DNA of 64,000 nt from Haliotis asinina (taxonomy: Eukaryota; Mollusca; Gastropoda; Lepetellida; Haliotidae), in contig NC_090290.1 of assembly GCF_037392515.1 (NCBI RefSeq), positions 25,875,753 through 25,939,752 of the forward strand. Reading direction: 5' to 3'. The notes below the pieces were generated by a model that was given only the letters and a program-made list of their open reading frames with translations, made no database searches and was not told the DNA's origin. Of the stretch, positions 57,747 through 64,000 are shown in pieces. A program made the translations under genes and the position numbers. Positions within the stretch are counted from its first letter, which is position 1, and every line of letters starts with the position of its first letter.

Positions 57747-58796
57747 ATGGACAAAACTGAATACAGGGCAGTCATCAAGTACTTGCAAAAGAAAGGGATG
57801 TCCCCAACACAGATACATGCTGAGATGGTCTCCACTCTAGGGGATGATGCTCCTTCATTTTCCACAGTAAAGAAGTGGGCTGCAGAATTTAAGCATGGCA
57901 GACAAAGCCTTGATGATGACCCACGCTCAGGAAGGCCTTCAACAGCAACCACTCCAGAAAACATCACGAGAGTGCTCGATATGTTGATGGATGATCGACG
58001 ATTGACTACTCGACATATTGCTAGTGTAGTGGGCATCTCTCATGAGAGGGTTGAGCATATTATCACCAACGAATTAGGAATGACTAAAGTGTCTGCAAGA
58101 TGGGTGCCAAAGCTCTTGACAGCAGAACAGAAACGTGTCAGGTTCCAGGGGTCCCTTGACAATTTGCGTCGTTTTGAAGCAGATCCCGATGATTTTGTGG
58201 CATGATTTGTAACCAAGGATGAGACCTGGATACATCACTTTCAACCAGAAACAAAACTACAGTCAAAACAGTGGAAGCATCCTGATTCACCAGCTCCGAA
58301 GAAAGCCAAGTCTGTTCCTTCAGCTGGAAAGGTGATGGCATCAGTCTTTTGGGATTCCAGGGGTATTCTGCTCATTGATTATCTTGAAAAAGGTCAAACT
58401 ATTAACGGCAGATACTATGCTGATCTACTGAACCAGTTGCGAGAAGCAATCAAATCCAAACGACGAGGGATGATCGCTAAAGGTGTCCTCTTCCACCAAG
58501 ACAATGCGCCTGTTCACAAATCGGTGGTGGCCATGTCAACAATCCGCGATTGTGGCTTTGAACTCATTGACCATCCTCCTTATTCACCTTATTTAGCTCC
58601 TTCTGACTTCCACCTGTTCGCCAAAATGAAAAAGGAACTCTCCGGTCGTCATTTTGCAAGTAATGATGACGTCATTTCCGCTGTGACTGATTTTTTTAGG
58701 GTAGCTGAAGAAGATTTCTTCCTGACCGGGATTCGGGCCTTGCAGCATCGCTGGCAAAAGTGTGTGAACTTGGAAGGGGACTATGTAGAAAAATAA
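57747..58796 (+). pseudogene. mariner transposase (DD34D), one stop
   Basis: A 349-codon frame starts MDKTEYRAVIKYLQKKGMSP and has DDPRSGRPST, then the catalytic motifs VTKDETWIHHF (D158), HQDNAPVH (D252) and LAPSDFHLF (D287). The spacing of 34 residues between the last two defines the DD34D mariner family. The only break is a TGA at 58203-58205 where the family has arginine (VARFVTKDE), a likely CGA to TGA change. The right terminal repeat ends at about 58861 ('gccaaccctcg' then TA). I could not recognise the matching left repeat before the ATG, so the left end may be damaged. Confidence 0.92.
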
Positions 58797-58989
58797 ATTA
58801 CAAACGTGGACTTTGTAACTTTTTTTCACAGTGAGGCTTAGAACATTTCAGCCAACCCTCGTACAACTAGGTCACTATCAAAATCAAAGAAATTCCAGCC
58901 TTTAATTATTTTGGTGTTGCAATACTTTTTTCCAGATGTATAGATAGACTTATTGGGTATTACAGTCAGGAATAAGCGAAAGCAGTTGT

Positions 58990-61900
58990 AGTCTATTACG
59001 GATGCTGAGAGGGGGGAAAGGGCGGAGATGTCGTCTACAGTATGACAAGTTGGTTTTTGAGGATGGAGAAGTCATCACTTGGAACCAGGAAACTGAATCT
59101 GCTGTGTACACTCGTCGTCGTCAGTCTGACAAATCAAACAACTCCCGTGTACAGGGGTGTTACCGGGCCTCAGCTGGAAGAGTTATCTCCCTTCTCAATT
59201 GGAACGTTCATGTACTATCTACTAAACTTTTCAACAGTGACTTTCTCAACTTCTGTCTGTTGTATGATATTATCAGCTTTTCGGAAATTTGGAGTTATTG
59301 CAATAAAACTGTTATTGAAAATCTATTCCCCGATCATGACTGTTGCATAAACCTTAGATCCTACAAAAACCGTGTCGGAGTTGGTGTTTTAATACCGAAG
59401 TTTTTATCCGACCACATTGTCAAGGTGTATTTAACATTCAGTGATTGTGTGTTCATTGTCTTTAACTCATCATTTTCTGGACTCGGGAGAGAACTTATTC
59501 TCGGGTTTGCGTATGTACATCCAGAACACCCGCCAGTTGTGAGTGATACACCTGAATTTGAAGGTATTCAATACATCGACAAAGCGATAATCGATCTCAG
59601 ATCGAAACATGGTGACTGTGATTTCCTTCTGAGCGGAGACTTAAATGCGCGGACAGGTCGGCTTATGGATTACTCTGTATGTGGATCCTGTGAACATGTA
59701 CCCGAATTAAGTGATACAGTCGATGTTGTTGATAGTTTTAAGGAAATCAGCTCGTACGGTTAGACAACTGATCAACTTGTGTTGCACACACGGCATTCAC
59801 ATACTGAACGGTGTAACATGTTGACTCCACAGAAACTTTTAATACTTCTCCTGTGAGAAAAGTAGTGTGGCGCACAGGTCTTGTAGAAACTTTTCATCAA
59901 GCTCTGGGAAGTGAATTAGAACAATTAACTATAGACGAGTTTGATACGTTGTCGTCTCACAGGACATGAGAAACTTATAGATTGTATTGAGTTGTCTGCT
60001 CGTAGCTGTGGTATGACACCCAGGAAAAACAACAATAACAACAACCGTATACTCAACACAAATGCTGCGTGGTTTGATGAGGGCTGTGCGAAGCTCAAAC
60101 GTGATAAGTATAATCTACTTGATAGATTTAGAATAACAGGTGATTTCAGTTGTTTGAGTGATTTCCATAAAGTTAGAAACAAGTTTCGAGAGTTGTGTCG
60201 TTAACGCAAAGAACAATATTATTCTAATGTCACCAGCGAAGTGCTACTTTACCACAATCGTAATAACGCTAAAGCGTTTTGGTCATATGTTAAAGCTTTC
60301 AATAATACGTTTATGTACACTGCTCCGTCCATTGACTGTTCTGCGTGGGTTATGTATTTTAAATCTGTCTTAAATACTACGGACGCTGTTGTCGATAAAG
60401 AATTTGTACTCTTTGTAAAAGATTTTATAGATTGTCATGATGACATGTGTACATTGTGATAGTTGTAATGATGATGATTGTAAAATTTGTTGAACAGAGA
60501 TATCACTCGAGATGAGATTGAACAAGCAGTAAATGATTTAAAGTTAAGGAAAAGTTCTGGTCCTGATGGTGTACCGCCTGAAGTTTTTAAACATAAGTAT
60601 AATATTCTTTCCTCTCATTTGTTTGTGCTTTTCAATAATGTTTTTATAACTGGAAATTTTCCTGATCAGTGGGCCAAGAGTATGATTTTCCCATTGCATA
60701 AAAGGGGCAGTAAACATGATGTCAACAATTATCGAGGTTTATCTCTTATGAATATTTGTGGTAATATATTCACTACTGTACTAAATAACCGTTTGAAAGA
60801 TTATGTTGAGTTTATGAATACGTATCAGAGTGTCAGGGTGGGTTTCGTAAAGGGTATTCAACTGTAGACAACATGTTTACTTTACAAAGTGTTATTAAAA
60901 AATATATATCTAAATGAAGAGGGAGTTTTTACTGTTTATTTGTTGATTTTCGAAAAGCATTTGATTCCATTAACAGAGACCTTTTGTGTTATGTTCTGTT
61001 ATCTCACAACATTCATGATCGCATGTCGAGGATTATCAGAGATATGTATTCCAAAACTATAGCATGTGTTAAGCTACCAAGCACATCAGTCAGAGATTGC
61101 TTCCATTCCTTTAGCGGGGTAAGGCAAGGATGTATTTGAAGTCCGCTTCTTTTCTCTCTTATTGTTAATCAGCTTCACGGTGAAATGGGAGAATTAAATG
61201 ACAGGGGTATTTTCATATCTACCGAGTTTTTGGAATTATTTATGTTGTTATATGCGGATGATTAGTGTCTGTTTTCCGATAGTGTTATTGGTTTACAAAT
61301 GAAGATAAAGGTCTTAGAAAAGTTTTGTGTTAAATGGGGTTTACCTGTACATTTTGATAAAACTGAAATTATATTCTTTCGAAATGGTGGCAAACTCAGA
61401 ACAAATGAGTTTTGTTATTTTGGTGAACAACGCCTGAAGATGTCAACTTATTACAATTATTTGGGACTATTATTTTCCAATAAATTGTCGTGGTCAATAT
61501 CTGTTCAGAACCTTGTTAATGAAGCTGCAAATGATCCATCTTCTGTAAAAATTCTAGCTCATAAACTTCCGAACATTTCCCCTGTAGTTCTTTTTAATAT
61601 TTTTGATGTACAGATTAAGCCGATACTTTTGTATGCGTCAGAGATATGGGGTTACCAAAAGTGGTTTGTAATTGAACAGTTTCATATCCAGTTTTGCAAC
61701 TTTGTTTTAGGTTTAAGATACAAGAGCACTAATGTTGCTGCTTTAGCAGAATGTGGTAGACATCATATGTTGATTCTTTTGTTAGGGTTATTAAATATTG
61801 GTTTAAGTTGCATGAAATGTCAGAGAATAGGTACCCTAAACAGTGTTACATTATGTTGTATAACTTAGACAATGTTGGACGTAAAACGTGGGCGTACCAT

Positions 61901-62535
61901 GTTAGAAATAATTTATTTACTTCTGGATTTGGTTTCGTTTGGGACAACCAAGGTGTTGGTTCTAAAGATGCATTTCTTCATAATTTTGAAACAAGGATAA
62001 AAAGTTGTAATATACAGTCAATAATGTCAGAAATCAATGAGTATTCTACTTTGCATCTGTATTCAAGACTTAAGACTTCATTCTGCTTAGAAAGTTATCT
62101 TTCTCATATAAATCTAAAGAGGCAACACGTCGTATTACTTTACTAAGATTTGGTGAATTACCTATTTATGAGAATATTGGTCGACGCGATGGTATTCCGA
62201 GACAGGATCGTTTTTGTAGGCTATGTAAATCTAACGACGTCGAGGACGAATTTCATTTCCTTTATAAATGTCCCTTATATAATGATCTACGTAAAACACA
62301 TGTCTCAAATATTCCTGTGCACAGCAATGAAGAAATCTTTATCAGTATTTTACAGAACAGCAGTTTAAAAATTTATTGTCCATTTATAATTTCATTAAAG
62401 CTCTTGCTTTGCGTAATTCCTCATTGTGAAATTGTCACCTTTATATTGCTTATCGCAACTCAATGACAATGTCATTTATTGTTATTGCTCTGTACGTGGG
62501 CCCAAGGCCTTTCTACTGAATAAACCTGCTTGACC
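58990..62535 (+). mobile_element. LINE, endonuclease to 3' end, inactive
   Basis: Endonuclease: ISLLNWNVHVLS (about 59185), ELILGFAYVHPE and LLSGDLNARTG (about 59630), to a stop at 59763. Then WFDEGCAKLKRDKYNLL (about 60070), and reverse transcriptase SSGPDGVPPEVFKHKYN (60560), IFPLHKRGSKHDVNNYRGLS (60690), VDFRKAFDS (60945), SGVRQGC (61115) and LLYADD (61250). Further on are FFRNGGKL (61380), LLYASEIWGY (61625) and a final cysteine segment FCRLCKSNDVEDEFHFLYKC (about 62215). Several stops and frame changes divide these blocks. The 3' end has 'gggcccaaggcctttctact' and 'gaataaacctgcttgacc', which looks like a LINE terminus. I do not assign a clade. Confidence 0.85.
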
Positions 62536-64000
62536 AATTGATTCACTTTGTGGGTAACAACTTCTTAAATTGTAAGGACTAAAAATATTTTATTGACACG
62601 ACGCCTGATACGGGAATAAGGATCCAATACAAAACCTGATTATTGAAATTCCAAACTGAAAACAGATAAACAAATGAAATTAAAGAAATCTAATCTTTTT
62701 AGGAAAATGGTGAGAGAGAAATGTAAACCAAACACTAGCTATTTTAACCCTGTTTCTAGCTTGAATCACCCGTAATACCCAACTGTGATCTAGAACACAC
62801 AACAGTATACTTACATACTAACGTCCAGATAGCGTTCTCTAAACAAATTACATGTTGGAAACTGTCTCAAAATCTGGTGCAACATCTGGTGATGCAATCA
62901 TAGAAGCCCTAAATAGATCAAAATCAGAATGGAGTTTTCGAAATGTCAATCGGCTAGCTGGTGTCATCAATTGTTTGCTTTAATATCATTGCTGAGACGG
63001 TACACTCTTCTTCAAGATAAATCAAACAACACAATGGGTAAATTGTAGGGAGTTTATTCTTTTCTTATTACAACATTTGTCAGCTTTCATTAAACAGTGA
63101 AATCATATCACTATCTCATGCCGACCAGAGAGTGTCAACCAATGATAAGACAAGGGAATGAGAGTTGTGTCAGAGGCTAGGCAAGCTGGAACACAGTCCA
63201 CTAGCTGTTTTAATCAACACCACCTTCCTTTCATATTGTGCTCATCAAAAGGAAAATGTGGTAACTTATCATTTTGACAAGTTTAAGTTTAAAAACATTA
63301 GTGCAACTTGTCTCACTGACAGAAGAATTATTCTGCTAGTTTTCAATGTTGAGTTTCTCCCAATATCTATTAAAAACACTGCCAATTTTTACACAGTTTA
63401 AAAAGTAACAGCAGTGTTATAACATAATTGTCTCCCGTCAACAAACTTGATAGAATATCATTACATTAAGATTTTCATTAAGTACATGTATGTTAAACAG
63501 TGAAGTACCTCCAACTTCCCTACACCTCTGAGCACAATATCACAACTGTTGAGGCCATCTATACATGCAGTTAGTCACAAAAGTCATTTTGCAGTCATTG
63601 CACTTGAAGGTATCATGTATAATCATAGTCTGCTAGACCTACATCAGCCCTTACCTGATGTGGAACAATCAACTATTAAGCCAGAAATATACTGAGGGAA
63701 AAAAATTAGGAAACACAACTTTACGGCAGTGCTCCTTTATTTATTATCAGACTTCCTTCCACAGCACTATTCTAAGCTGATGCTGAAAACTGAAAAATAT
63801 TACAGGAATGCTTACATTTTCCTGTGTTCCTTTATTTGCTTCTCTCAGTAGATTGTGTTCAACATGGAATAATCTGACAAATTCATGATTCAAATGGAAA
63901 TGGGAAAATATGCTGAAGTCAGTTCCAGCTTCATATTTCTGTCAGACAGACTCTGACTGCTAAATCAATTTGGGTTACATTTTAAATAAATTTGTTATGG
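62536..64000. other. Right-hand flank without recognised genes
   Basis: No coding exon is recognised. A phrase 'gagggaaaaaaattagg' near 63694 resembles transposon ends, but no inverted partner lies in the window. The open frame 63165-63401 has no recognised likeness. Confidence 0.5.

Larger units (their letters stand above)
56571..58938 (-). mobile_element. Tc1-family transposon, both terminal repeats present, with a mariner nested inside
   Basis: The left end CATCTGGAAAAAAGTATTGC (from 56571) is the exact inverted complement of the right end that closes with TTTCCAGATG at 58938. TA dinucleotides flank both ends (56569-56570, 58939-58940), as expected for Tc1/mariner insertion. The transposase lies at 56750-57652 on the minus strand. 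A mariner transposase gene (57747-58796, plus) splits the transposase start from the right end, so the mariner inserted after the Tc1. The last 75 bp (58864-58938) resume Tc1 sequence. Confidence 0.9.

Overview
The window is eukaryotic and non-coding-rich, with short phase-matched exons bounded by GT/AG, many transposons and many minisatellites. The SINE tails (a 'tggctggaatattgc' core followed by an ACTC/CACT run), CR1-like LINEs and the gene content suggest a marine gastropod, probably an abalone (Haliotis-like). That assignment rests on remembered resemblance, not on a search.

Layout. (1) 0.6-14.6 kb, plus strand: a PNKD-type metallo-beta-lactamase-fold hydrolase gene with nine recognisable exons. 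Its introns hold a 174-bp tandem element, a 65-bp minisatellite, a LINE ORF1 fragment, a nearly full CR1-like LINE with an upstream 2A-like motif, and SINE pieces. (2) 15.5-17.0 kb: a 40-bp satellite-like array. (3) 18.5-50 kb, minus strand: a cluster of three secreted histidine acid phosphatase genes of the lysosomal/prostatic acid phosphatase family. Copies A (19067-25431) and B (26486-31376) are a recent tandem duplication. Copy C (38452-49979) is an older paralogue with the same exon phases. Between and inside them lie a solo LTR, three MITEs (two sharing one 9-bp-TSD family, one of them only 92 bp), a LINE fragment with an RNase H domain, and a decayed Tc1 copy. (4) 50-64 kb: no host gene recognised. 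This part is a transposon graveyard: two opposed copies of one LINE family, a Tc1 element with a mariner inserted inside it, tRNA-derived SINEs and an unidentified coding relic.

Main observation. In the acid phosphatase genes, at least four tandem arrays directly abut exons and have repeat units that contain the exon edge plus its splice site: exon 3 donor (34-bp unit, about 5 copies in A and B, about 38 in C), exon 6 donor (52-bp unit in A/B, a different 47-bp unit in C), and exon 8 acceptor (22-bp unit in C). Splice junctions seem to have repeatedly seeded minisatellites in this family. In the exon 6 array of C, many units still carry a consensus donor, giving a series of decoy splice sites just downstream of the real one. 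Exon 4 and half of exon 9 are almost identical between C and A/B while neighbouring exons are very different, which suggests gene conversion, in the case of exon 4 next to an array.

All exon models come from reading translation, phase and splice sites by eye. First and last exons are the weakest parts.
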